Origin: an uncultured Collinsella sp.
GTDB lineage: Bacteria; Actinomycetota; Coriobacteriia; Coriobacteriales; Coriobacteriaceae
Direction: 5' to 3'
Assembly: GCA_902491395.1 (NCBI GenBank)
Contig: CABUHO010000022.1
Coordinates: 1 to 40,767 of the forward strand
DNA: 40,767 bases
In this document: positions 1 to 7,746 of the stretch, piece by piece
Layout of the letters: every line of letters starts with the position of its first letter
How positions within the stretch are numbered: the stretch's first letter is position 1
The notes under the pieces: generated by a model
Databases searched by the model: none
What the model saw: only the letters and a program-made list of their open reading frames with translations
Told to the model about the DNA's origin: nothing
Translations under genes and position numbers: made by a program

Positions 1-40
1 CGCTGACCGGTGGACGGCACCGAGCCGTCAGCGAAACTGA
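1..40 (+). other. 3' tail of an upstream unit, unidentified
   Basis: The window opens inside something that ends before the terminator at 45-74. One frame (from base 2) stays open for 12 codons and stops with TGA at 38-40, so it could be the C-terminus of a protein. The same bases also fold: a 7-bp outer stem (1-7 with 27-33) encloses a 5-bp inner stem (8-12 with 18-22). A structured RNA 3' end is therefore also possible. In relatives rpsA or polA often precedes coaE, but nothing here proves either. Confidence 0.3.
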
Positions 41-44
41 AGAA

Positions 45-74
45 GGGGGAGGCCTCGCGGCCTCCCCCTTTTTT
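45..74 (+). terminator. Rho-independent terminator of the upstream unit
   Basis: A perfect 10-bp G+C-rich stem (45-54 with 59-68) closes a TCGC tetraloop and is followed by six T residues at 69-74. It separates the unseen upstream unit from coaE. Confidence 0.9.
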
Positions 75-143
75 GCGTTAATAGAGCGGGTTGCAATGGC
101 GGGGTCCGCCTTCGCTTCGGCGCTCTTACTGTTTGGCTGTATT

Positions 144-174
144 TTGAGTCTATCTTATTTATTTGCGCGATAAT
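144..174 (+). promoter_or_regulatory. Candidate coaE promoter
   Basis: GATAAT at 169-174 matches the -10 consensus at five of six positions. TTGAGT at 144-149 could be the -35, but the spacer is 19 nt, longer than ideal. The stretch 120-180 is clearly more A+T-rich than its surroundings and lies between the terminator at 45-74 and the coaE start. Confidence 0.35.
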
Positions 175-202
175 TACTCCCATTGGCGTAAGGGAGGGCT
201 AG

Positions 203-844
203 ATGTTTACCGTTTTTGTCTTGGGCAATATTGCTTCGGGTAAGTCGACTGCCTGCCGCTATCTCGAATCTCGTGGTGCCATGCTTATCGATCTGGATGA
301 GCTCGCCAAATCGCTGTATGTGCCGGGTTCCGAGATCGTCAATGCCCTTGTGGAAGAGTTTGGCTGGGACATTCTGGACGGGGAAGGTGGCATTCGCCGC
401 AACGTCCTCGCTGCTCGAGCTTTCGTCTCGCCTGACACTGTCGCGCGGCTCAACTGCATTGTTCATCCGGTCCTCATCGAACAGCTTTCGATGAGGATTC
501 TTGATCCGGTTTGTTGCACGGTTGCGTCTCCTCGTTATCCCTTTGCGGTTGTTGAGGTTTCTGCTCCGACTGGTTTTGAGGATGCATTTGGCCTGGCTGA
601 TGAAATACTTGCCATCAGTGCTCCTTTGGAAGTCCGTCGCGATCGTGCCATTCATCGTGGTATGGAGCCCTCTGATTTCGATGCTCGCTCTGCATGTCAG
701 CCCGATGAGGCTTCGCTATGCAACATCGCTACGACGGTAATCGATAATGCTGCAGGCGATAACTTGCTCTTTGAACAGCTGGACGCGTGGCTTGCGCGTC
801 ATGGCTTCTGTGATGTAGCTGATAAGGAGGAGGCCGATGCCTAA
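203..844 (+). CDS. coaE: Dephospho-CoA kinase
   Basis: Catalyses the last step of coenzyme A synthesis: ATP-dependent phosphorylation of the 3'-hydroxyl of the ribose of dephospho-CoA, in the cytoplasm. The 213-residue protein has the family's usual length. It opens with a P-loop, GNIASGKST, at residues 8-16, followed by an aspartate-rich segment (IDLDELAKSLYVPG) that matches the CoaE substrate-binding region. The start ATG at 203 is preceded by GGGAGG (about 192-197). Its last 8 bases overlap the start of the lytic transglycosylase gene, so the two are translationally coupled. The second half uses more A/T-ending codons than the glycolytic genes downstream, as expected for a weakly expressed housekeeping gene. 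Identification rests on the P-loop, length and neighbourhood with uvrB, which is common in actinobacteria. Confidence 0.9.
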   Translation: MFTVFVLGNIASGKSTACRYLESRGAMLIDLDELAKSLYVPGSEIVNALVEEFGWDILDGEGGIRRNVLAARAFVSPDTVARLNCIVHPVLIEQLSMRILDPVCCTVASPRYPFAVVEVSAPTGFEDAFGLADEILAISAPLEVRRDRAIHRGMEPSDFDARSACQPDEASLCNIATTVIDNAAGDNLLFEQLDAWLARHGFCDVADKEEADA

Positions 845-1418
845 GACACGTTTCTTTACGTGGTATCGCATGGCATCACTTGCCGTCGTGTTCGTCTTCG
901 GTCTTATCTCGCTCGTTTACTCATATGCCCCCGCCGCCTTCTTTAAGCCGTTGTATCCGATTGACTATGAGGCGTACGTAAAGCAATCGAGCATTTCGCA
1001 CAATCTGGATCCGTATCTGGTGTGTGCCGTCATTAAATCGGAATCGAATTGGGATCCCGAGGCCGAGTCGAATCAGGGCGCTCAGGGATTGATGCAACTG
1101 ATGCCCGAGACGGCCCAGGATATGATCGCCAAGGGCCTTGTCGATGGTGACGAGTATTCGGCCGACAACCTTAACGATCCGGCTACGAACATCGAATTTG
1201 GCTGTGCGTACCTTTCGTATCTTTTAACCTATTTTAACGGGTCGACCGACAGCGCCATTGCCGCCTATAACGCCGGTATGGGCAATGTCGACGGGTGGGC
1301 GCAACAGAACACGTCGTTGCATAATGCGATCACCTTCCCCGAGACGCAGGCGTATCTGATTCGCGTCAATAACGCCTGGGTTCGCTACAAGACCCTCTAT
1401 CCCGATCAGTTCGTATAG
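837..1418 (+). CDS. Membrane-anchored lytic transglycosylase (SLT domain)
   Basis: A 193-residue murein-cleaving enzyme of the soluble lytic transglycosylase type. It breaks the MurNAc-GlcNAc bond of peptidoglycan with formation of a 1,6-anhydro ring. Residues 12-31 form one hydrophobic segment without a lipobox cysteine, so it is probably an uncleaved N-terminal anchor with the domain outside. The SLT domain runs from about residue 42 to 185. The catalytic glutamate is Glu69 in IKSESNW, followed by the family signatures QGAQGLMQLMPETA and, later, AYNAGMGNV. The start ATG lies inside coaE, with AAGGAGG about 7 nt upstream. It sits between coaE and uvrB, as in other Coriobacteria as far as I recall. 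Substrate and cellular role are inferred from family only. Confidence 0.85.
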   Translation: MPKTRFFTWYRMASLAVVFVFGLISLVYSYAPAAFFKPLYPIDYEAYVKQSSISHNLDPYLVCAVIKSESNWDPEAESNQGAQGLMQLMPETAQDMIAKGLVDGDEYSADNLNDPATNIEFGCAYLSYLLTYFNGSTDSAIAAYNAGMGNVDGWAQQNTSLHNAITFPETQAYLIRVNNAWVRYKTLYPDQFV

Positions 1419-1438
1419 GACTATGCCTGCCGCCTGCG

Positions 1439-1444
1439 TATACT
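1439..1444 (+). promoter_or_regulatory. Candidate -10 element for uvrB
   Basis: TATACT matches five of six -10 bases and lies 26 nt before the uvrB start. No convincing -35 hexamer is found at the right distance, so uvrB may also be read from the coaE promoter. No LexA-like box was found in this 51-nt gap, unlike at uvrA. Confidence 0.3.
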
Positions 1445-1469
1445 GCAGATATATGAGTTAGGAGTATCC

Positions 1470-3710
1470 ATGGCGGAATTTGAAGTAGAGCGTGTTGGCG
1501 GAGAGCTTAAACGTTTTGGCGTTGAGGGCTCTGGGGTGCCATTTAAGGTCGTATCTCCTTATGAGCCTGCGGGTTCCCAGCCTAAGGCCATTGGGTCGCT
1601 TGTGCATGGCGTGAGAGACGGAGATCGCTATCAGGTTCTGTTGGGCGTGACTGGCTCGGGTAAGACCTTCACGATGGCCAAGACTATTGAGGCCTTGGGA
1701 AAGCCGACGCTCGTCATGGCTCCCAATAAAACACTTGCCGCTCAGCTTGCGAGCGAGCTTAAGGAGTTCTTTCCCAACAACGCCGTGGTCTACTTTGTGT
1801 CGTACTACGACTACTATCAGCCCGAGGCGTATGTGCCGCAAAGCGATACGTATATTGAGAAGGATTCCTCGATTAATGAGGAAGTCGAGATGTTGCGCCA
1901 TCAGGCGACGGCATCGCTGCTTTCTCGACGTGACGTGATCGTCGTCGCATCGGTCTCGTGTATCTATGGCATTGGCTCTCCCGAGGACTATGCGGGTCTG
2001 GCGCCGAACGTTGACAAGAAAGTACCGCTCGAGCGCGATGACTTTATTCATGCGCTCATCGACATTCAATACGATCGCAATGACTATGATCTGGCGCGCG
2101 GGACTTTCCGCGTGCGCGGCGATGTCGTAGACGTGTACCCGCCCTATGCCGAGCATCCGTTGCGATTTGAGTTCTTTGGCGACGAGGTCGAACTAATTGC
2201 CGAGATCGACGAGGTCACCGGCGAGATGCTACGTGAGTACGAGGCTATTCCCGTGTGGCCGGCCTCGCATTACGTAACTGAGAAACCCAAGGTCAAGGCA
2301 GCTTTGAAATCGATCAGCGAAGAGTGCGAGAAGCGCGTGGCCGAGCTCAAGGCGACCGACAAGTTGCTTGAGGCCCAGCGCCTACAGCAGCGCACCGATT
2401 ATGATCTCGAGATGCTTGAGACCATGGGCTTTTGCAACGGCATCGAGAACTACTCTCGTCACCTGGACGGGCGCAAGCCAGGAGAGCCGCCGTTTACCCT
2501 GATCGATTACTTTCCCAAGGACATGCTCTGCATCATCGACGAGAGCCATGTGACGGTGCCGCAAATCCGCGGTATGCACGAAGGCGACCGTTCGCGTAAG
2601 GTGACGCTGGTTGAGCATGGTTTTCGTTTGCCCTCGGCGCTCGATAACCGCCCGCTTCGTTTCGATGAGTTTGAGGCGAGGATTCCCCAGTTCATCTACG
2701 TTTCGGCCACGCCGGGCGACTATGAGCTGCGCGTTAGCCAAAACGACGTTGAGCAGATTATTCGTCCGACTGGCCTGCTCGACCCCAAGATTGACGTGCG
2801 CCCAGTTCGCGGCCAGATTGATGATCTTGAGGATGAGATTCGTGAGCGCGTGGCCCGTAAGGAGCGCGTACTGGTGACCACGCTGACCAAGCGCATGGCC
2901 GAGGACCTGACCGATCATCTGCTTGATGCCGGCATTAAGGTCAATTACATGCATTCCGATACGGCGACGATGGATCGTGTCGAGATCCTGCGTACGCTGC
3001 GCGAGGGAAAGATCGATGTTCTCGTTGGCATCAACCTGCTCCGCGAGGGTCTGGACCTTCCCGAGGTCTCGCTGGTGGCAATTCTCGATGCCGATAAGGA
3101 AGGCTTCTTGCGCAACCGCCGTTCGCTGATTCAGACGATTGGCCGTGCGGCCCGTAATGCCGACGGCGAAGTCATCATGTACGCAGACGTCGTGACCGAT
3201 TCGATGAAAGAGGCCATTGAGGAGACACAGCGCCGCCGCGAGATTCAGATGGCATATAACGAAGAACATGGCATTGTGCCTAAGACGGTTCGCAAAGCCA
3301 TTAACGATATCTCGAGTTTTATCGCCGAGGCCGAAAAGACCGTGGGCTCCAAGGGGCGTTCGAAAGGCGATTCGCTGGGTCACGGCGCGTTCTATACACC
3401 CGATGAAAACGGCGAGGGCGCCGTACCGGAGACGGTGGCGCCCGAGCAGACGCTTGCCGAGCAGCTGGAAGGGCTACCGCATGATGAACTCGTGCGGATC
3501 GTCGAGACCATGGAGGAGGACATGCGTAATGCTTCCGCCGCCATGGACTTTGAGGAGGCGGCACGTCTGCGCGATGCGGTCGTCCAGATTCGGGCGATGC
3601 TCGAGGGTGCATCTGAGGACGAAACTATCGAGCGTTTGCGTTCGCAGGCTCGTAAAGGTTCCACCTTTGCATCGGGCAGAAAACGTCAGGGTGCACGATT
3701 CAAGAAGTAA
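1470..3710 (+). CDS. uvrB: UvrABC system protein B, excinuclease helicase subunit
   Basis: Damage-verifying DNA helicase subunit of nucleotide excision repair. UvrA loads it on the lesion and it then recruits UvrC. The Walker A motif is GVTGSGKT at residues 59-66. The beta-hairpin that inserts between strands is recognisable around residues 105-130 by its tyrosine-rich YYDYYQPEAY stretch. Helicase motifs follow, for example IDESH and QTIGRAARN. A UVR motif near the C-terminus (roughly residues 685-720) is the UvrC contact. At 746 residues it is longer than the usual 660-690, owing to an N-terminal extension of about 25 residues and a low-complexity linker before the UVR motif. The ATG at 1470 has TAGGAG about 8 nt upstream. 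It is convergent with the flavoprotein gene at 3776-5416. Confidence 0.98.
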   Translation: MAEFEVERVGGELKRFGVEGSGVPFKVVSPYEPAGSQPKAIGSLVHGVRDGDRYQVLLGVTGSGKTFTMAKTIEALGKPTLVMAPNKTLAAQLASELKEFFPNNAVVYFVSYYDYYQPEAYVPQSDTYIEKDSSINEEVEMLRHQATASLLSRRDVIVVASVSCIYGIGSPEDYAGLAPNVDKKVPLERDDFIHALIDIQYDRNDYDLARGTFRVRGDVVDVYPPYAEHPLRFEFFGDEVELIAEIDEVTGEMLREYEAIPVWPASHYVTEKPKVKAALKSISEECEKRVAELKATDKLLEAQRLQQRTDYDLEMLETMGFCNGIENYSRHLDGRKPGEPPFTLIDYFPKDMLCIIDESHVTVPQIRGMHEGDRSRKVTLVEHGFRLPSALDNRPLRFDEFEARIPQFIYVSATPGDYELRVSQNDVEQIIRPTGLLDPKIDVRPVRGQIDDLEDEIRERVARKERVLVTTLTKRMAEDLTDHLLDAGIKVNYMHSDTATMDRVEILRTLREGKIDVLVGINLLREGLDLPEVSLVAILDADKEGFLRNRRSLIQTIGRAARNADGEVIMYADVVTDSMKEAIEETQRRREIQMAYNEEHGIVPKTVRKAINDISSFIAEAEKTVGSKGRSKGDSLGHGAFYTPDENGEGAVPETVAPEQTLAEQLEGLPHDELVRIVETMEEDMRNASAAMDFEEAARLRDAVVQIRAMLEGASEDETIERLRSQARKGSTFASGRKRQGARFKK

Positions 3711-3713
3711 CGA

Positions 3714-3749
3714 ACAGGCCCCGAGTTCCCTGTGGGGCTCGGGGCCTGT
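3714..3749. terminator. Hairpin between convergent genes
   Basis: A perfect 12-bp stem (3714-3725 with 3738-3749) with a 12-nt loop lies between the uvrB stop and the stop of the oppositely oriented flavoprotein gene. There is no T-run on either side, so it is terminator-like rather than a textbook intrinsic terminator. It could serve both directions. Confidence 0.6.
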
Positions 3750-3775
3750 GCCATTCGGGTGCGGGAGTTCGTGTG

Positions 3776-5416
3776 CTAGAGGTCTGCAATCAGGGCTTCG
3801 GCGCAGCGAATGCCATCGGTGGCGGCGCTCATGATGCCGCCGGCATATCCAGCTCCCTCGCCGCAAGGGTAAAGACCCGGGGTCGACGCGGCGTGGCACG
3901 CTCGGTCGCGGGTGACGGTGACAGGCGAGCTCGAACGCGTCTCCACGCCTGTGAGGACGGCGTCGGGGCGGTCGTAGCCGCGCAGCTTCTTACCAAGCAG
4001 GGGGATTCCCAAACGAAGTGATTCAACGATATGCTGCGGGAGGGCTTCGTCGATTGCCGTCCAGGTCACGCCAAGTGGATAGGTGGGCTTTACTTTTCCA
4101 GGTGCCGTGCTGGCACGTCCCGCAAGGAAATCTCCGACGAGCTGTGCCGGTGCGTTCCAGTTGGAGCCGCCCAGGCGATAGGCGGTCTGCTCGCAGGCGC
4201 GCTGGAGTTCAATGCCCGCAAGCGGGTCATCGCTGGGAAGGTCGTCGGGCGTGACGTTAACGAGTAGGGCGGCATTGGCGTTGCGCCCGTCGCGGGCATT
4301 GAGGCTGGCTCCGTTGACGCACAGATAGCCCTGCTCAGAGGAGGCGGCAACAACCTGCCCGCCGGGGCACATGCAAAACGAGAACACGCTGCGATCGTTG
4401 GGGAGATGGGCCACGAGTTTGTAAGGAGCTGCTCCAAGCGCCGGATGCCCCGCAGAAGGGCCATATTGGGCACGGTCGATGTCGCGCTGCGGATGCTCGA
4501 TGCGTACGCCCATGGCAAAGGTCTTTTGCGCGAGGGCCACGTTATGGGTCTTGAGAAGTTCGAATACGTCGCGAGCGGAATGTCCGCAGGCGAGAATGAG
4601 GTGCTTTGTGACGATTGTCTCGCTCGCGGTGTCTCGAGGCGATTGAACATCGATGCCGGTGATTGCGCCGGACGCATCGGTGCGAATGTCGATGAGTTTT
4701 GTGCGATAACGAACGGTCCCGCCGAGCTGTTCGATGCGCTGGGAAATGTTGGTGACGACGGAGGGAAGGATGTCGGAGCCAATGTGCGGCTTGGCGTCCC
4801 ACAGGATATCGCGAGGCGCGCCCGCTTCGACGAAGGTCTCGAGAATCAGGCGATGGGCGGGATTCTTGGTTCCCGTATTGAGCTTTCCGTCCGAGAAGGT
4901 CCCCGCGCCGCCCAGGCCAAACTGGATATTGCTCTCGGGGTCGAGGACACGCTCCTTAAGAAAGAGGTCAATCGCCTGCGAGCGGCGAAGTGCCGGGTCA
5001 CCACGCTCGATGAGCAAGGGCTTGAGGCCCGCTTCGGCGAGGGTAAGGGCGGCAAAGAGGCCGGCGCAACCGGCGCCGACAACGACGGGACGCTCCTTGG
5101 GTGCATTGGGGACGGGGGAGGGGAATGAGGGCGCCGCGCCGTCAACCATGCGGATGCGCGAGCGGTCACGCTCGGCAACGCTACTGACTGCTTCCTGCTC
5201 AAGGCGGAGACTTGTCAGCTCAACCCGAAAACTCAAAATAAAATGAACGTCCCGCTTTTTACGGGCGTCGATAGACTTGCGATGGAGCTCGATGGCTTTA
5301 ATCTGGGAATGCTTGCATCGCAGGGCTCGTTTGACAGCGCGTCTGCCAATAGCAAGGCAGGCAATTTCGTCGCCGGCCTCGTCGAGTGACGCGTGGACTT
5401 GGGTGATTTCGATCAT
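3776..5416 (-). CDS. FAD-dependent dehydrogenase (COG2509-like), function unknown
   Basis: A 546-residue flavoprotein. An N-terminal region of about 105 residues precedes the Rossmann dinucleotide-binding site VVVGAGCAGLFAA at residues 111-123. A second flavin-contact motif lies near the C-terminus (GLYPCGEGAGYAGGIMSAA). This arrangement is typical of uncharacterised FAD-dependent dehydrogenases of the COG2509 type, whose substrate is not known. The open frame extends upstream to 5605, but the ATG at 5416 is the likely start because AAAGGAG lies just before it and the upstream part overlaps the terminator of the next gene. It follows a second flavoprotein gene on the same strand after 79 nt that contain a hairpin, so the two may be separate transcripts. 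Confidence 0.8.
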   Translation of the reverse strand: MIEITQVHASLDEAGDEIACLAIGRRAVKRALRCKHSQIKAIELHRKSIDARKKRDVHFILSFRVELTSLRLEQEAVSSVAERDRSRIRMVDGAAPSFPSPVPNAPKERPVVVGAGCAGLFAALTLAEAGLKPLLIERGDPALRRSQAIDLFLKERVLDPESNIQFGLGGAGTFSDGKLNTGTKNPAHRLILETFVEAGAPRDILWDAKPHIGSDILPSVVTNISQRIEQLGGTVRYRTKLIDIRTDASGAITGIDVQSPRDTASETIVTKHLILACGHSARDVFELLKTHNVALAQKTFAMGVRIEHPQRDIDRAQYGPSAGHPALGAAPYKLVAHLPNDRSVFSFCMCPGGQVVAASSEQGYLCVNGASLNARDGRNANAALLVNVTPDDLPSDDPLAGIELQRACEQTAYRLGGSNWNAPAQLVGDFLAGRASTAPGKVKPTYPLGVTWTAIDEALPQHIVESLRLGIPLLGKKLRGYDRPDAVLTGVETRSSSPVTVTRDRACHAASTPGLYPCGEGAGYAGGIMSAATDGIRCAEALIADL

Positions 5417-5435
5417 CGAGGTCTCCTTTGATGCA

Positions 5436-5466
5436 AGAAAGAGGCCGCCCGGTGTCCCAGACGGCC
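5436..5466 (-). terminator. Weak terminator after the HI0933-type flavoprotein gene
   Basis: On the minus strand an 8-bp stem with two G-U pairs (5459-5466 with 5443-5450) is followed by the pyrimidine run CTCTTTCTT. It lies 30 nt beyond the stop of the gene ending at 5496 and only about 15 nt before the ribosome binding site of the next gene. It may act as a partial terminator. Confidence 0.5.
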
Positions 5467-5495
5467 CGAATGCGTTTTGATTATAGACTGCGCGG

Positions 5496-6767
5496 CTACA
5501 GGCTGCTTGCAGCGCGAATGCCCGAAATCCATGCCCACGCAAGGTTGAAGCCGCCGCAATCGGCGTCGATATCGAGCGCTTCGCCGCAGATGGAAAGCGG
5601 GGCATCGGCCGCGTTGCTCACGCAAAGGCTAGGCACCGAGACGCTCTCGATGGGCACACCGCCGCGCGTGACCTGGGCCGAACGCTCTTCGGCCGTTCCC
5701 TCGACGAGCAGCTTAAAGTGCTTGAGGATCGAGACCAGATGGATGACATCGTGTGAGCCCGGATGGCACCGCTCGAATGCGGCACAGGCAATGTGGGAGA
5801 GTTGCGGGGCGAGCATGCCATCGAGCCAGCGTGGGTCGCGTGGCGAAAAATCGCCGAGCAGCCCAAGGCGTTGCTTGAGCGTATCGAATAGTTCATCTTT
5901 GGACAGGTCGGGGAAAAAATCGAGCAGAATCGTGTCGCCGCGCTGGACGCGGCGGGAGAGGTTGAAGGCGGCAACGCCCGAGATGCCAAAGGTGCGGAAG
6001 AGTGCCTCGCCGTCTTCGTGCCAGAGCTCCTTGTGATTACGGGTGAGCGTCAGACGGGCTCGGACGCGCAGGCCATCTAAGGTCTTGAGGGCCGTCTGGT
6101 CTCCAACGACTGATGCCGACACGGGGCAGAGGACGGGGCGCTGCCCCGTGAGGGGAAGACTGAACAGCCGCGCGATGTCGACAGGGCTGCCGCCCGTGGC
6201 GATAATTACAGCCTTTGCTTGCAGCGTCTCGTTCTTGCGAGGGGCATCGGCGAGTGCCTTCCGAAGCGAACGGACCTCCGTTTTCCGGTCGTCGTGCTTT
6301 TTTGCCTTGAGTGTCCGCGCAGGACGGTCGATTTGAAGCACCCAGCCCTTGGGAACTTTGGATGCCGAGGCAACGTTTGCCCCGCAAATCAAGGCGATAC
6401 CCAAGCGATCGCAAGCGTTGAGAAGCGCGTCGCGCACCGATTCGGCGCGAAGGGAGTGCGGATACAGCCGGCCTTCCTCGGAAGTCGTCATGATGCCCAG
6501 CGAGGAGAAGAAGTTCCCTAGCTCTTTTTCGGGCTGGGGACCCATGACGGATTCGACAAACGCGGGGTGGTTGTACCGCTGGAAATCAATTGATTCGTTG
6601 GAAAGGTTGCAGCGGCCGTTACCGGTCGCAAGGAGTTTAAGGCCGCAGGCAACATCGCGCTCAACGATGCAGACGCTTTTGCCGGCGCGTGCGGCCGTAA
6701 TGGCGGCGGCGAGACCCGAGGCCCCGCCGCCGATTACCAAGACGTCATAGAAGGCGTTTGCGTTCAC
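5496..6767 (-). CDS. HI0933-family (BaiN/RdsA-like) FAD flavoprotein
   Basis: A 423-residue NAD(P)/FAD-dependent oxidoreductase. The N-terminal dinucleotide-binding motif VIGGGASGLAAA covers residues 11-22. It is followed by the family signature KLLATGNGRCNLSN, and later by IIATGG and a C-terminal flavin-binding ALDIDADCGGFN segment. These features define the HI0933/YhiN family. Members have been linked to flavin-dependent reductions in anaerobes, but no substrate can be read from sequence. The start codon is GTG (bases 6767-6765), placed directly after the TAA of the mrp gene, so translation is likely coupled. Only a weak GAGG lies upstream inside mrp. It shares the operon with the Mrp ATPase, which would suit an Fe-S or redox context, though that link is inference. 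Confidence 0.85.
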   Translation of the reverse strand: MNANAFYDVLVIGGGASGLAAAITAARAGKSVCIVERDVACGLKLLATGNGRCNLSNESIDFQRYNHPAFVESVMGPQPEKELGNFFSSLGIMTTSEEGRLYPHSLRAESVRDALLNACDRLGIALICGANVASASKVPKGWVLQIDRPARTLKAKKHDDRKTEVRSLRKALADAPRKNETLQAKAVIIATGGSPVDIARLFSLPLTGQRPVLCPVSASVVGDQTALKTLDGLRVRARLTLTRNHKELWHEDGEALFRTFGISGVAAFNLSRRVQRGDTILLDFFPDLSKDELFDTLKQRLGLLGDFSPRDPRWLDGMLAPQLSHIACAAFERCHPGSHDVIHLVSILKHFKLLVEGTAEERSAQVTRGGVPIESVSVPSLCVSNAADAPLSICGEALDIDADCGGFNLAWAWISGIRAASSL

Positions 6768-7598
6768 TTAGGCCTCGTCGGTCTCGTGCGGGGCAATGGC
6801 CTCGACGGCAGAGACGGCTTGGGGCAGCATACCGTCGGGCAGTGCAGTCTCAACTTCGCCCTTATCGCAGGCTTCGGCGAGTGCCGGATTGATGGGAAGC
6901 TGGCCTAAGATCTCGAGATTGTAGCGCTCGGCGACCTCGGGGAGCTTGCTCTTGCCAAAGACCTCGATCTTCTTGCCGCAATCGGGGCACTCGATATAGC
7001 TCATGTTCTCGACGATACCCAGAATGGGGACATTCATCTTCTCGGCCATGTTGACCGCCTTGGCGACGATCATCGAGACCAGATCCTGCGGGCTCGTGAC
7101 GATGACGATGCCATCGACGGGCAGCGACTGGAAGACGGTGAGGGCGACGTCGCCCGTTCCCGGAGGCATGTCGACCAGCAGGTAGTCGATGGGGCCCCAC
7201 GAGGTCTCGCTCCAGAACTGCCTAATGGCCCCGGCGATAACCGGGCCGCGCCAGAGGACGGGGTCGGTTTCGTTTTGGAGCAGCAGGTTGGAGCTCATGA
7301 CCTTGACGCCGTGCTCGGAGATTTCGGGCAGCATAAGATTGCCGAGAGCGTGGACGTGGCGTCCGCTCATGCCGAACATCTTGGGGATAGAGGGACCGGT
7401 GATGTCGGCATCGAGGACACCGACCTTGTGACCGTGACGGGCAAGTTGGGTGGCTATGGCACCGGTGACGAATGACTTGCCGACGCCGCCCTTGCCGGAA
7501 AGCACGGCGATAACGCGCTTGACCTCGGACAGCGTGTTTTCTTCAAATTCCTGCGGCGCGGTTTGTCCGCCGGCGGCCTGTGCGTGCTCGCAACCCAT
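6768..7598 (-). CDS. mrp: Mrp/NBP35-type Fe-S cluster carrier ATPase
   Basis: A 276-residue P-loop ATPase that in this family binds and delivers Fe-S clusters to apoproteins in the cytoplasm. The deviant Walker A motif GKGGVGKS is at residues 35-42. DADITGPSIP and DMPPGTGD are family hallmarks. The cluster-binding CxxC pair is Cys204 and Cys207 in the segment NMSYIECPDCGKK. The open frame begins at 7655, but the ATG at 7598 is preferred: AAAGGAG precedes it at good spacing, and the extra 19 residues would overlap the likely promoter. It is the first gene of a two-gene unit with the HI0933-family flavoprotein. Confidence 0.93.
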   Translation of the reverse strand: MGCEHAQAAGGQTAPQEFEENTLSEVKRVIAVLSGKGGVGKSFVTGAIATQLARHGHKVGVLDADITGPSIPKMFGMSGRHVHALGNLMLPEISEHGVKVMSSNLLLQNETDPVLWRGPVIAGAIRQFWSETSWGPIDYLLVDMPPGTGDVALTVFQSLPVDGIVIVTSPQDLVSMIVAKAVNMAEKMNVPILGIVENMSYIECPDCGKKIEVFGKSKLPEVAERYNLEILGQLPINPALAEACDKGEVETALPDGMLPQAVSAVEAIAPHETDEA

Positions 7599-7653
7599 GT
7601 ATGACTCCTTTGTATATGTTGGGGCCGGAGCCCCGCGATGTGACACGAGCGTC

Positions 7654-7683
7654 ATTGTACCCTCGTTTGCGAGCGGGAGTCAT
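7654..7683 (-). promoter_or_regulatory. Candidate promoter of mrp and the flavoprotein gene
   Basis: Read on the minus strand, ATGACT (7683-7678, four of six -35 bases) and TACAAT (7659-7654, five of six -10 bases) are separated by 18 nt. This gives a leader of about 50 nt to the mrp ATG. No clear terminator was seen between the LTA-synthase-like gene upstream and this site, so some read-through is possible. Confidence 0.5.
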
Positions 7684-7746
7684 GTGTGATGCGTCTGGCC
7701 GCGAGTGTGCGTTGCAATGTCATGCCACCCCAACGAGCGGGCGAGC

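Noticed and set aside
155..655. Minus-strand open frame of 166 codons opposite coaE
   Set aside because: It lacks a ribosome binding site and any recognisable motif and lies fully antisense to a convincing coaE. It is a coding shadow of a G+C-rich gene.
3217..3834. Plus-strand 205-codon frame overlapping the end of uvrB
   Set aside because: Out of frame with uvrB, Arg/Pro-rich and without a ribosome binding site. It crosses the hairpin between convergent genes.
5417..5605. Upstream extension of the COG2509-type flavoprotein (63 codons)
   Set aside because: It overlaps the terminator-like hairpin and the end of the next gene, while the ATG at 5416 has a good ribosome binding site.
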